A DNA stretch of 64,000 nt, from NCBI RefSeq assembly GCF_001816165.1, contig NZ_MDZC01000044.1, positions 21,435-85,434 on the forward strand, read 5' to 3'. Below are positions 51,529 through 61,442 of the stretch, piece after piece; within the stretch, counting starts at the first letter, position 1, and every line of letters starts with the position of its first letter. The stretch is from Hymenobacter glacialis (lineage in GTDB: Bacteria; Bacteroidota; Bacteroidia; Cytophagales; Hymenobacteraceae). A program made the position numbers and the translations under genes. Under the pieces are notes generated by a model. It was not told the DNA's origin. It made no database searches and was given only the letters and a program-made list of their open reading frames with translations.

Positions 51529-53331
51529 CTACTCCTTCACGAAGCGCTGGTGGGTGGTCGAGGTCCCGTCGTTGAGGGTGATGGTGTAGATGCCCGGGCT
51601 CAGGGCCGACACGTTCAGTTGGTCATCGGCGAGGGCCAGCCCGCGCACTTCCCGGCCGCGCAGGTCGTACACGCGCACGCTGAAGGGCTGGGCGGGGTCG
51701 GCATCGAGGGGCCGGGCAATGCGCAGCACGCTGGTGGCCGGGTTCGGGAACAGGCTGTACTGGCGGGCGCTGCTGTCGGTGCCGCCGCGGGCCACGGCGC
51801 TGCCGTCGGTGCGGGCTGCGCCGCCACCCACGTTCAGGGTGTAGTCTTCGGTTTCGCCGTAGCTGTAGGTGCCGCAGCTGGTGGTAGCCGAGTTGTCGCT
51901 GAGCACCACCCGCAGGCGGGTGGCGCCGTTCTTAGCCGTGCTGGGCACCGTGAAGCTGCCCGTGCGGGTAGCCGAGGAGGTGCTACCGGCCGCCGAAACA
52001 ACCAGCTCGCCCGCGTCGGTGAACACGCCGTTCTGGTTCCAGTCGGCGTACACTTTCACGTATTCCGTGTAGGCCGTGGACGCAAAGCCCGTGGAGAAGC
52101 TGATGGTGTAGGCCGAGCCAGCTGTTACGTTGGTGCTCAGGGCCGTGCCATTGTAGTAGCCGGCATCGGCGCCCGAAGTACGGCTGATGCTGCCCAACTG
52201 CACATAATCAAGCCATTCGTAGGCCACGCTAGTGCCCTTGCTGGCGCAATAGGTGGGCGGCGGAGTACCACCGGGGGCCGTGCCACCGTTGGAAGTAGTG
52301 AGGGAAACCCGCGCTCCGCCGGTGGCAAACAGCGCGTTCATGCGGCTGCTCTGGCCGGTGCTGAACATGTACATGCAGGCGTCGTCGGTGTAGTCCATGA
52401 AGTTCATGAACATGTCGCCGTTGGTGGTATTGCCGCAGGTGCGCTTCGGGAACGCGGGGCAGCCGGTGTTGCTGGTTTGCTGGGTGGGGGTGTCGCTCAC
52501 CAGGTCGTTGCCGCAGGAGGCATCGCCCCAGATGTGGCGCAGGTTCAGCCAGTGGCCCACTTCGTGCGTGGCCGTCCGGCCCAGGTTGAAAGGGGCTGCG
52601 GCCGAGCCGTTGCGGCCAAAAGCCGTAGTCCGGATAACGATGCCGTCGGTGGATGCCGCGCCGCCCGGAAACTGGGCGTAGCCCAGAATACCGCCGCTCA
52701 GGTTACACACCCATATATTGAGGTAGCTGCCCGAATTCCAGGCGTTTAGGCCGCCGGTGGTGGTGCTTTTCATCTTATCGTCGGTGCCCCAGCCCGTCAC
52801 AGTGGTCGACTTGCGCTCGATACCCGTTGTGGCAAGGCCATTGGGGTCGCGCTGGGCCAATGCGAAAGCAATATTTACGTTGGCGGCCAGGCCCGCGAAG
52901 GCCGAAGGCGTTTTGCTCACGTCGGCGTTCAGCTTCTGGAAATCCTCGTTCATCACGGCAATCTGCGAGGCAATCTGCGCGTCGCTGATGTTCTGGGCCG
53001 TGGTGTTGTAGAGCACGTGTACCACCACCGGAATGGTGAGCGTGGCGGCCGTGCTGCGCTGCTGCGAGCCGGCCGGTTGCGCCGCGTACAGAGCGGTTTG
53101 CTTTTCGATGCTGCTCATGCGCTGGGCCAGCGCGGGGTCGGCGGCCAGTTGGGCCGCCAGGGCTTCCATGCTGGCGCAGGTGCGGCCCAGCCTTAGCTCG
53201 CCAGCGGCACCGATGCTGCTGGGCGCCGTGCGGCTGGCCGCGTTGGGAGATGAGCCGGGGGCCTGCGCGCCCGCTGGAGCCACGGCTAGGCCGAGCAGGC
53301 TCAATGTTAATGCGTAAGCGTTTATTTTCAT
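51529..53331 (-). CDS. Secreted M43-family zinc metalloprotease with GEVED and T9SS domains
   Basis: A 600-residue protease related to pappalysin/cytophagalysin. After a signal peptide (MKINAYALTLSLLGLAVAPAG) and a propeptide-like segment with Cys (GRTCASMEAL, a possible cysteine switch), the catalytic domain has IPVVVHVLYN, the zinc site HEVGHWLNLRHIWGD and the Met-turn MNFMDYTDDACMYMF. A GEVED-type beta domain (VKVYADWNQNGVFTDAGE, GETEDYTLNV) follows. The last 75 residues are a type A T9SS signal (FPNPATSVLRIA, VYDLRGREV, GIYTITLND). It should be released or anchored at the surface. The paralogue just upstream lacks the GEVED domain. ATG 53331 starts the signal peptide. Confidence 0.93.
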   Translation of the reverse strand: MKINAYALTLSLLGLAVAPAGAQAPGSSPNAASRTAPSSIGAAGELRLGRTCASMEALAAQLAADPALAQRMSSIEKQTALYAAQPAGSQQRSTAATLTIPVVVHVLYNTTAQNISDAQIASQIAVMNEDFQKLNADVSKTPSAFAGLAANVNIAFALAQRDPNGLATTGIERKSTTVTGWGTDDKMKSTTTGGLNAWNSGSYLNIWVCNLSGGILGYAQFPGGAASTDGIVIRTTAFGRNGSAAAPFNLGRTATHEVGHWLNLRHIWGDASCGNDLVSDTPTQQTSNTGCPAFPKRTCGNTTNGDMFMNFMDYTDDACMYMFSTGQSSRMNALFATGGARVSLTTSNGGTAPGGTPPPTYCASKGTSVAYEWLDYVQLGSISRTSGADAGYYNGTALSTNVTAGSAYTISFSTGFASTAYTEYVKVYADWNQNGVFTDAGELVVSAAGSTSSATRTGSFTVPSTAKNGATRLRVVLSDNSATTSCGTYSYGETEDYTLNVGGGAARTDGSAVARGGTDSSARQYSLFPNPATSVLRIARPLDADPAQPFSVRVYDLRGREVRGLALADDQLNVSALSPGIYTITLNDGTSTTHQRFVKE

Positions 53332-53527
53332 AAAAAATGGGTAAAGGGTGTGGAAATGGGGTGAGTGTAAAATTTTAAACTCCGAGCGCGCGGTTTTAGC
53401 CAGCACGCGCAATGCGCTACGGAGCAACTGCGTTTTACCTTCCTAATTCAAAGGCAACGCATTATCTTTCAAGGCTTAGCTGACTTTACCCGAAAGTTTC
53501 GAAGGCTGAAAGAAATCGATTGGAACC

Positions 53528-53560
53528 AAAAAACAGCCGCCCAGTTGGGCGGCTGTTTTT
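53528..53560 (-). terminator. Terminator of the second M43 metalloprotease gene
   Basis: AAAAACAGCCGCCCA (53529-53543) and TGGGCGGCTGTTTTT (53546-53560) form a long stem with A/T flanks, so it can act on both strands. It lies 21 bp past the stop of the minus-strand gene. Confidence 0.85.
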
Positions 53561-53580
53561 AAGCACACGGCGGGACCGGG

Positions 53581-54843
53581 CTATTCTTTCTCGAAGCGCT
53601 GGTGGGTTACGGTACCCCCGTTGGAAGTACGGATGTAGTACAGGCCTTTGGGCAGCGACGATACTTGTACCTGGCCGTTGCCGTTGTAGCGGGCCTGGGT
53701 CATTTCGTGGCCGCTCATGTCGTACACACTCACCCGCGACGCCCCACGGGCGCTTTCCACGTTCACCACGTCGGTGGCGGGGTTGGGGTAGAGGGCTGCA
53801 GCAGACGTGGCCACCTGGCGCAGGGCTGTGCCACCAGTAGAGGTCACGAGGCTGGCGCGGGCGCCGCCGGTGGTAAAGAGGGCATCCATGCGGCTGCTCT
53901 GGCCGGCCGTGAACATGTACATGCACCGGTCGTAGGTGTAGTCCATGTAGTTCATGCTCATATCGCCCTGGTTGCCGCAGGTCACCTTGGGGAACACGGG
54001 GCAACCGCCGTTGCTGGTTTGCTGGGTGGGGGTGTCATCCACGAGGTCGTTGCCGCAGGAGGCATCGCCCCAGATGTGGCGCAGGTTCAGCCAGTGGCCC
54101 ACTTCGTGCGTGGCCGTCCGGCCACTGTTGTAGTTAGTAGCCGTGCCCCCGGGCACCGACGAATATAGGCATACCACGCCATCGGTAGCCGCCGGGCCAC
54201 CGGGAAACTGGGCGTAGCCAAGCAGGCCCTGGCCCAGGTTGCAAAGCCATACGTTGAGGTACTTATCGCGGGGCCAGGCATCGCTGCCGCCTTTGCTCGT
54301 GTACTTCACGAAGTCGTTGCTGCTGAATGAGCGGGTTTTGGTGGAGCGGCGAACGATGCCGGTGGTAGCAGCACCGGTGGGGTCCTGCTTGGCCAGCACA
54401 AACTGCACGCTCGTAGCCGAAGCCGTGAAGACGCTGGGCGTCTGCGAAGCGTCGGCGTTGGTTTTGGCAAAGTCCTCGTTCAACACGCGAATCTGGTCAG
54501 CCACCATGGCGTCGTCCACGTTTTGGGCAGCAGTATTGTACACCACGTGCACCACTACCGGAATGGTGATGATGGCCCCGGTCGCCCGGCGCTGAATCAG
54601 CGGGGGCTGCGATAGGTACTTACGGGTTTGCGCCTCAATTTCTTTCATTCGCAGCGCCATGGCTGGGTCGGCTGCCAGCTGCGCATCGTATACTTCCATG
54701 GTGGCACAAGCCCGGCCATTGAGGAGAGTTGCGGCTTCTTTGATGGGAGCCACACGAGTTGCCGGGCGATTCTGGGTGTTTTGCGCCAGCAAAGGAGCGG
54801 CACTGCCCAACAGGGCCAGCGCGGTTATGTAAAGTTTGTTCAT
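53581..54843 (-). CDS. Secreted M43-family zinc metalloprotease with T9SS domain
   Basis: A 420-residue paralogue of the downstream protease. It has a signal peptide (MNKLYITALALLGSAAPLLAQ), the Cys-containing prosegment GRACATMEVYD, IPVVVHVVYN, the zinc site HEVGHWLNLRHIWGD and the Met-turn MNYMDYTYDRCMYMF, then a T9SS type A domain (LYPNPATDVVNVESA, VYDMSGHEM, GLYYIRTSNGG). It lacks the GEVED domain. An 80-bp stretch around the zinc site is identical in DNA to the paralogue. Its own terminator and the 250-bp gap make separate transcription likely. ATG 54843 starts the signal peptide. Confidence 0.93.
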   Translation of the reverse strand: MNKLYITALALLGSAAPLLAQNTQNRPATRVAPIKEAATLLNGRACATMEVYDAQLAADPAMALRMKEIEAQTRKYLSQPPLIQRRATGAIITIPVVVHVVYNTAAQNVDDAMVADQIRVLNEDFAKTNADASQTPSVFTASATSVQFVLAKQDPTGAATTGIVRRSTKTRSFSSNDFVKYTSKGGSDAWPRDKYLNVWLCNLGQGLLGYAQFPGGPAATDGVVCLYSSVPGGTATNYNSGRTATHEVGHWLNLRHIWGDASCGNDLVDDTPTQQTSNGGCPVFPKVTCGNQGDMSMNYMDYTYDRCMYMFTAGQSSRMDALFTTGGARASLVTSTGGTALRQVATSAAALYPNPATDVVNVESARGASRVSVYDMSGHEMTQARYNGNGQVQVSSLPKGLYYIRTSNGGTVTHQRFEKE

Positions 54844-55320
54844 GTAGCAGTGCGTAATAGGGTGGTGGGTTGAGGTGAGAAAATTGATATTGGGTTGCCA
54901 AGCTAGCAAAATATTTTGGCAGTGCACACCCCCAACGTTATGAAAAAAATAATGTTATGGTTGATTTCAGATAAATAATTGAAATAATTTTATTAAAGCT
55001 TGCCCTGTTTTTGAAAATTCACCATCCTCCATATTTTTATTATTTTACATACTAATGCCCAATCGCGGTCAAAAGCGAATTTTTTCCTCGGCCCCGGTGC
55101 CTGTTTCCTGCGGACGACTAGACCGGACGGGCACGCTCAGAAATTTGGTTAAATAATGCAGGCGAACCGGCGCACCGTTCGCTTCAAGCCGCTACAAACC
55201 TTGGTCATGCATTGGCCGAAAACGAACATTGCCATCCCGCCCGAGGCGCAATCCCTGAGGAGCGCGGCGCGGGCCGGATGGCAATGGTAAGCGCGAACGG
55301 AAAGCTCGCAGGACGGTGTC
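54844..55320. other. AT-rich intergenic region with one hairpin
   Basis: About 477 bp. The 54890-55070 part is the most AT-rich of the window and should hold the promoter of the second protease gene. A dyad, CATTGCCATCC (55227-55237) / GGATGGCAATG (55276-55286), with a GC-rich interior may end the minus-strand gene that stops at 55321. No ORF is convincing. Confidence 0.5.
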
Positions 55321-58300
55321 TTAGAACAGGAAATCGAAGCCGACAAACACCAGCTTCTCTTCTCCCACCGAATAGGTGACGTTGATAACAGCCTGCTTGA
55401 GAATGTCGGCGTATACGCCGCCGCCAAAGCCGCTGTGCAGCGACGAGAAGCCCGTGCGGGTATCGTTGTCGGAATACACCCGGCCGGCATCGGCCAGGCC
55501 CAGGATGCCCAGCTTGCCGGGAAACAGGTAGGCGTTGAACGAGAGCAGCTGCAGGCGCGCCTCAAAGTTGCCGTAGAGGCTGCCGCGACCAGCGTAGCGC
55601 GTGCGGCGGTAGCCGCGCAGGTTGGTGGTGCCGCCCAGGGTGTTGGCCTGGTAAAAGCGGTAGTCGCCAAAGTTGCGGGTCACGCCCAAACGGCCGGCAT
55701 AGGTAATCTGGAAGGGGAAGTTGGGCGTGAGGTAGGCACGTACTTCCGACGTGAGGCGGCCAAAGCGCAGCTGCTCGCCGTTGAGCTGGAAGTTATACTG
55801 CGCCTCGTTGTACCAGCGGATGCCGATGCGCGGGTTTTTAGGCGACGAGCTGGCGTCGAGGTTCAGGTAGAAGAGGCCGCCGAGGTACTGGTTGGTCTGG
55901 AAGTCGGAGGCACGGATGCCAAACCGGGGGTTGTCATAGGTCAAGTCGCCGGCGGCGGTGGTGAGGCTGTCGCGGATGGCGGTGCCGATGGGGTTTCTCT
56001 CAGCCCGAAACTGGTCGAACTGCGGCCCGATGCCCATTTTCAAAAAGCTGAACAGGTTGCGTTCCAGCGTGGGGGCAATGTAGAGACGCGAAAAGCGCAC
56101 CCGGTACGAGTCGTTGACGGTGCGCGCCGTCACGCGGCCGCGGTTCTGGTCGGGACTGGCCAGGTTCACGGTGTTGTTGCCGATGCCGAAGAAGTTATAG
56201 AGCAGCTGCGGGCCGTAGTACTGGCCGGCCACACGCAGGTCGTAGCGCCCAATGAGGCGCGTGAACTGCCCCGTATAGCGCAGGTTGTAGGCCTCGCGGG
56301 CCGGGGCGAAGTTGGCCACCAGCGTCTGCTCGGAGGAAAAAGGCTCGCGGCGGAAGCCGTAGCGGCGGTGCGTGATGCCCCCTCCTATCAACACCCGGTC
56401 GTCGACGTTAAAACCAAAGTACAGGGCCGGGCCGGTGTAGTTCAGGCGGTAATCCTTCAGCTCGAAGCGCTTGGGGTGGTCGTAGCGGCTCACGTCGATG
56501 CCGGGCTCCAGGCGCAGGCGGGCTTCCTTGCCCACGTTGATGACGTTGCCGGTGTCGGCATCGTACACCTGCGTGTAGTGCTTGGCGCCGCCCACGCGGC
56601 TCACGTCCGTGATGGTGTCGCGGCCGGTGCCACCTATCAGGCGCACCTTAATGCCCTTGCTGGCTTCGCCCTTCACCTCGTACACGTCGTTGCCGCTGAT
56701 GCCATAGAGACGGATTTCATCGGTCACGTCGCGTTCCAGCACCCGGTCGTAGAGGGTTTTGCTGAGCGCCCCTTCCTTGGTGATTTTGCGCACTGTGACG
56801 TGGGTATTGCCGTTGGGCAGGCGCTCCACCACAAATTTCTCGTTCTTCTCCGAGCCGCGCACTTCCACAATCTCGGCCACCACTTCGGAATACTTGCTGG
56901 CCAGGTCCGGCAGCAGGTCGCGCCGGCTTTTCAGCTTGGCTATGATTTCCTGGGCGTGCAGGTCGTAAATCTCCTTGGGCCACCGGTCCCGGAAAGCCTG
57001 CTCGATAACGGCATCGGTCAGGTTTTCCTTCATGTACGTGGCCTGCGCCACCCATTGCTCCCGGGTCACGCGGCTCAGGAAAGTCCGGTCGTTGGCCATG
57101 GCCGTCTGGTTCAGGCCCTTGTAGTCGGCGTAGTCCTTGCCGAAGTTCTGAAAGTTGCGAATGGCAAACTTGCGGCTAAGCAGGTAAGGCAGCACCCCGT
57201 CGCCTTTAAAGAAGGCAATGTCGCGGTCCTCGGGCACGGCCGTGAAGGTGCGGTCGCCGTCCTTGGTTTTCACCTCGGCCCATCGCCACTGGTCCTCGTG
57301 CCGGTCCCAGTCGCCTATCCACATATCAAAAAGGCGCGAGCGGGCAAAGGCCACTTCGTCCACCTTGTTGTCGTTGTCGTCGAGCAAGCGCTCCAGCACT
57401 TTATCGGTGCCCACCAGGTTTTTGGCAAAGCCCAGGCTGGCCACGTTGCTCTGGTCGTCCTTGGCGTCTTCTTCCAGAGCGGCCGGCTTGTTCGAAAAAT
57501 CGCCGTAGTACTGGCCCAGCAGGGGGTCCTGCGGAATGTATACGGGCACGGGATTGGTGTGCAGAATGCCCGCGGCCGTGCCCAGAGGCGGCAGTACAAA
57601 CGAAGCGTAGGGGTGCTGCGCCGAAATCTGGTCCTGCAGCACGTCCTTGGCAAAGCCTGTGCGCAAGGCTTCGGGCAGCACCGCCGCCGGGTCTTTATCA
57701 ATGCCGCGGAGCGAGAAGTTATGGCCCGCTTCGTTGCGTACTTTCAGCGAGATGGTTTGCTTGCCGCCACCGGTTTTGTAGGGCACCAGGCCGCCTTTGT
57801 CGGTGGCCAGGTCCAGTAGGGGGAATTTTACGGGCGTGGCCCACTCTTTCCGGTAGTGGTCGCCAAGCAGCCAGTTGTGAAACTTGCCGTGCTTGTCATA
57901 GGCCGGGTTTATGGCCACCACTATGCTGCTATCGGCGAAGTTGGGGCGCGGCCCGGTCACTACCGGAACCGTTACGGGCTGGTCTTCGCGGGCATCTTTT
58001 TTACCCATCGGGGTAACGGGCGCGGCGTCGGTAGACGCCACCGCCGCCGTGGCCTTGGCGTAGAGCGGAGTGCGGAACACCACCCGGGCCTTGTCGCCGT
58101 TGCCCTCGGGCACAAAGTACTCGGTCCACACCTGGCCGTCATCGTAGTAGTTCACGCGGGCAAATCCTTTTTCCTTGTCCGAAAACAGCGCACCGCCGTC
58201 CGGGCCGGGCTTCACGTGCTGGGTTTTGCAGCCCGAGCCGCTCACGATGAGGTGCGTGTCGCCTTCCTTAAAATACTGCAGGTTGTGCTCGTGCCCCGCC

Positions 58301-59303
58301 GCATACACGATGTTGGGGTACTTGTTGAATATATTCATCAGGCCTTCCTTGTAAGCCTGGTAAGCCGGGTAAGCAATGTCCTGGCTGATGCCCCCATACT
58401 TGCGCGCAAACGGGTAGACGGAGCCTATTACCGGCAGCGGCAAAAAGGCATACTTGTATACAATGCTAATGGGGAAGATGTGGTCGGCCAGGGTGAAATA
58501 GCCGCCGTGCACGCCATCCGAGAACAGCGGGTGGTGGCCCACCACCATGATGTTCTTGTCCTTGTTGCGGGCAATAATATCCTCCAGCTGGCCATGAAGT
58601 CGGTTTCGTCTTCCACGCCGCAGCCACCGTCGGCGCCGTAGGGCCGGGCGCTTTGGGTGGTCAGAAACCACTGCGAATTGATGGTAATGAGCACCACGTC
58701 GTCCTGCAGGCGCACTTCGTAAGGGCCGGGGCAACCGTTGCTGGGCGTGATGAAGTCGCCGGTATAGGAAAATGCCGCCGAGTCGTTGGCCATGTAGTTT
58801 TCGGCGAAGCGCTGCTCGCGCAGCACCTGCTCCAGGCCGCCTTGTCCACCCTGCTTCCAGTCGTGGTTGCCCGGAATCATGTACTTCTCGCCCTTGTAGC
58901 CCTTTAGCACGTCCAGCTGGTCGCGCAGGCGGCGCTCCGACTCTTTGCGGTCGTAAGCACCTTCTTCGGGCATGCCGTATTCGTAGATGTTATCGCCGAG
59001 GTAAATGGTGGTGCTTTTGGCGCCGGCCTTCAGAATTTCCTTGCGCAGAAAATTCAGCGACGGCTCGCCGCCTTTTTCGGCGGGAATGGGGTTGCCCACG
59101 TCGCCAATCAAAAAAACCGAGTACCGGATGTGGCTGCTATCCGGAGGCATTTTGGTTTCCCAACCCACCGCGCCGCGCCGGTAATTGGGGCGGGAGTTGA
59201 CTGGATTCTGACTGGACTCACCTTGCGCCAAGGTAGCCGCCGGGAACGCCAAAACCGCGCAGAACGTGAGCAGCGCGGGTCGAAAGCGAGAAAATAAGGG
59301 CAT
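55321..59303 (-). pseudogene. Metallophosphoesterase-outer membrane barrel fusion gene, frameshifted
   Basis: Read from ATG 59303: a signal peptide (MPLFSRFRPALLTFCAVLAF) and the first half of a calcineurin-like phosphoesterase (FLIGDVGNP, YLGDNIYEYG, MIPGNHDWKQGG). At about 58590 the frame shifts: the upstream frame ends DETDFMA, while the downstream frame resumes QLEDIIARNKDK and supplies GHHPLFSDG and GHEHNLQYF, the missing metal ligands. A single missing C (GCCCAGCTG to GCCAGCTG) explains it. Restored, the protein has about 1327 residues: phosphoesterase to about 420, a middle domain, then a surface-antigen/Omp85-like barrel ending FVGFDFLF. Either a recent mutation, a sequencing error or recoding is possible. 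Both halves retain coding character, so decay is not old. Confidence 0.85.
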
Positions 59304-59458
59304 AAAAAAAAGATGGTGGAGGCCCGGAAGCCCCGCCGCGGGATGTTGTTGCAAACCTACGACCGGCACCGGGCCGGCGTTGTTAACGCCCGTTACGCAA
59401 AGCACGGCGGTGCGGTTAGGTCGTCGTTTTTTAACTTACGCTCCGCGCTTCGCGTTCA
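59304..59458. other. Divergent promoter region
   Basis: 155 bp between the phosphoesterase and HD-Pycsar genes. TAACTTACG (59432-59440) is a possible -7 element for the plus-strand gene. No repeat is seen. Confidence 0.4.
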
Positions 59459-60832
59459 ATGCCGGCAAGCCCGCCGGATGAACCCGCCGTAGCTTCGCCT
59501 GTCATGGAAGAAATTACCCCCGGCGCCGTTGCAAAGGCGTCCGCTCCCACCCCACAAGAACCAATGGCATCTCCTGCCCAAAACGCACCCGCTGCACCCG
59601 AAGCCGCCGAAACCGGCAAGTCCGCCAAAGCTAAAGCCTCGCCCCTGGTAAAAGAGGCCCAGGCTTTTGTGACGGAGCTGTTTGCCTCCGAGCTGGCCGC
59701 CAAACTCACCTACCACTCCCTGCGCCACACCGAAGCCGTGGCCAAGGAATGCCGGGTGCTGGCCACCGCGGCCAGCCTGGGCCCCGAAGACACCGAGGCC
59801 CTGCTGCTGGCGGCCTGGTTTCACGACACGGGCTACCTCGATGTGTACGACGGCCACGAGTTCCGGAGCATGGAGCGCGCCGAAGCCTGGCTCGCGGAGC
59901 ACGGCGTGGAGACCGGCCGCATTCAGCTCATCAAAGACCTTATCAAGGCCACGCACCGCGACACCGAGGCCACCACGGAACTGCAGAAGCTGCTGCTCGA
60001 TGCCGACATGAGCAACCTGGCCCGCGACGACTTCCGCTCCAGCGCCGAGCTGCTGCGCACGGAGTGGGAGCTGGTGCTGGGCCAAACCTACTCCAACCCG
60101 GACTGGGCCGAGCTGCAGCTCAACTTCATGCTGGGCCACAAGTACCTGTCGGACGCGGGCAAGGACCGGTACCGCGACGACTTCAAGAAAAACACCGGCG
60201 ACCAGCGCGACGAGCTCAAGAAAAAGGAGAAAAAGCGGAAAAAGAAAAAAGAGGAGGCGAACGACACCTTCGCCGACCCCAAGCGCGGCGTGGAAACCAT
60301 GTTCCGCACCATGTACAGCAACCACATCAAGCTCTCCGACATGGCCGACAAGAAGGCCGGCATGATGATTCAGCTCAACGCGGTGCTGCTCTCGGTTATC
60401 ATCACCTACCTGGGCGCCAAGTCGTCGGCCCTGGGCCCGGCCTTCACCAAAAACCCGGTGCTGGCCATTCCCATGAGCATTCTGCTCTTTACCTCGCTGG
60501 GCTCGGTGGTCACGGCCATTCTGTCGGCCCAGCCCGATGTCACGAGCTTTAAGTGGCTGAAGAAAAGCCCCGAAATAGCCACCAACCGCCGGGTAAACCT
60601 GCTGTTCTTCGGCAACTTTACCAAGCTCAGCCTCGACAATTTCCAGGACAGCATCCGCGAGCTCATGCGCCAGAAAGACGGCCTGTACACCAACATGGTA
60701 ACCGATGTGTACTACCTCGGCGAAGTACTCGCACGTAAGTACGGCCTGCTGCGCACCAGCTACTCGGTTTTTATGGTCGGGCTTATTCTCACGGTGCTTT
60801 CCTTCATCATCGTTCTGCTGTACAAAGCGTAG
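59459..60832 (+). CDS. HD-domain phosphohydrolase fused to a Pycsar effector (PycTM) domain
   Basis: A 457-residue protein. Residues 1-60 are a low-complexity Pro/Ala/Lys leader. Residues 65-235 are an HD domain: His86/His90 in THSLRHTEAVAK-like sequence, His122-Asp123 in AAWFHDTGYLD and Asp181/Asp183 in LLDADMSNLARDDF. A very basic linker (KKKEKKRKKKKEE, about 253-266) follows. Residues 280-457 fit the Pycsar effector domain: the NHIKLSDMADKKAGMMIQLNA amphipathic start, two central membrane helices (307-322, 333-356) and a C-terminal one. The family oligomerises in the membrane on binding cCMP or cUMP and damages it. The HD part may degrade the nucleotide. No PycC cyclase gene is in the window. 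ATG 59504 or 59563 are possible later starts. Confidence 0.85.
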   Translation: MPASPPDEPAVASPVMEEITPGAVAKASAPTPQEPMASPAQNAPAAPEAAETGKSAKAKASPLVKEAQAFVTELFASELAAKLTYHSLRHTEAVAKECRVLATAASLGPEDTEALLLAAWFHDTGYLDVYDGHEFRSMERAEAWLAEHGVETGRIQLIKDLIKATHRDTEATTELQKLLLDADMSNLARDDFRSSAELLRTEWELVLGQTYSNPDWAELQLNFMLGHKYLSDAGKDRYRDDFKKNTGDQRDELKKKEKKRKKKKEEANDTFADPKRGVETMFRTMYSNHIKLSDMADKKAGMMIQLNAVLLSVIITYLGAKSSALGPAFTKNPVLAIPMSILLFTSLGSVVTAILSAQPDVTSFKWLKKSPEIATNRRVNLLFFGNFTKLSLDNFQDSIRELMRQKDGLYTNMVTDVYYLGEVLARKYGLLRTSYSVFMVGLILTVLSFIIVLLYKA

Positions 60833-60881
60833 TTTTCCACAAGTAGGCTTTCGGTGCCTGCAAACAGGCCGGCCCTGTTCT

Positions 60882-60889
60882 TACCTTTG
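60882..60889 (+). promoter_or_regulatory. -7 promoter element of tRNA-Arg
   Basis: Perfect TACCTTTG, ending 6 nt before the tRNA 5' end. This calibrates the promoter-to-start distance in this genome at about 6-7 nt or a little less. Confidence 0.65.
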
Positions 60890-60895
60890 TAGCCT

Positions 60896-60967
60896 GGCTG
60901 CGTAGTTCAAGGGATAGAATAGGCGTTTCCTAAACGCTTGATAGCAGTTCGAATCTGCTCGTGGCTA
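60896..60967 (+). tRNA. tRNA-Arg (anticodon CCT)
   Basis: A 72-nt tRNA. D arm GTTC/GAAT, anticodon stem GGCGT/ACGCT around TTCCTAA with CCT in the centre, T arm AGCAG/CTGCT with TTCGAAT. The acceptor GGCTGCG/CGTGGCT contains three G-T wobbles. No CCA is encoded. An alternative acceptor register (GTAGCC/GGCTAC from 60889) also pairs, but it does not give standard spacing to the D arm. Confidence 0.92.
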
Positions 60968-60972
60968 CTTAA

Positions 60973-61005
60973 AAGGTCGTTTCCTAACGGGAAACGGCCT
61001 TTTTG
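60973..61005 (+). terminator. Terminator of tRNA-Arg
   Basis: 12-bp stem AAGGTCGTTTCC (60973-60984) / GGAAACGGCCTT (60990-61001) with one G-T pair and a T-run after it. Confidence 0.9.
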
Positions 61006-61442
61006 CTTTTGGTGGCAGCAGGTAAAACGAGTGGGGACCCTCAGCCGGCAAGGCTACCCTTGCAGCCTCCGAATCTGCTTGGCGCTTTTCGCGTGCGAAG
61101 CGCTTATCAGCGCCACGGTTACTTCAGGATTATCGGCCTCTGATCCAGGTGTCGATACCCCGGACACACAGGCAGTGAGCAATCTAGCTAAAATAATGCG
61201 TTCATTGGGCTTTACATTTGTTTTATTCTTGAATCAATATTTTTTTGTATTAAAATAGCCTCGACCGGATTATCTTTGGCAAATTGCAACTTACTATATT
61301 TCGTTTGTCATATTCCCATTTATCTTCACTTGCAGCAGGCACTTGCCCAATGCGGTCTTGAACCACGACGATAAATCATGGAGAGGCGGATTTACGCTTT
61401 TTCCGCAAGCCACAAGTCCTGCCCACCAGTGAAGCATAGCGC
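61006..61442. promoter_or_regulatory. Intergenic region with the likely promoter of the porin-kinase operon
   Basis: About 437 bp, AT-rich at 61190-61330. TATCTTTG (61271-61278) and TATATTTC (61295-61302) both resemble the -7 element; the leader would be about 140-165 nt. No riboswitch-like structure is evident. Confidence 0.4.

Noticed and set aside
55149..55670. 173-codon minus-strand frame at the 3' end of the barrel gene
   Set aside because: Overlaps the real barrel frame and is rich in Ala/Thr/Arg without motifs.
60889..60966. Alternative tRNA-Arg boundary starting at GTAGCC
   Set aside because: It pairs with GGCTAC at the 3' end but leaves too many bases before the D arm; the register 60896-60967 gives standard spacing.
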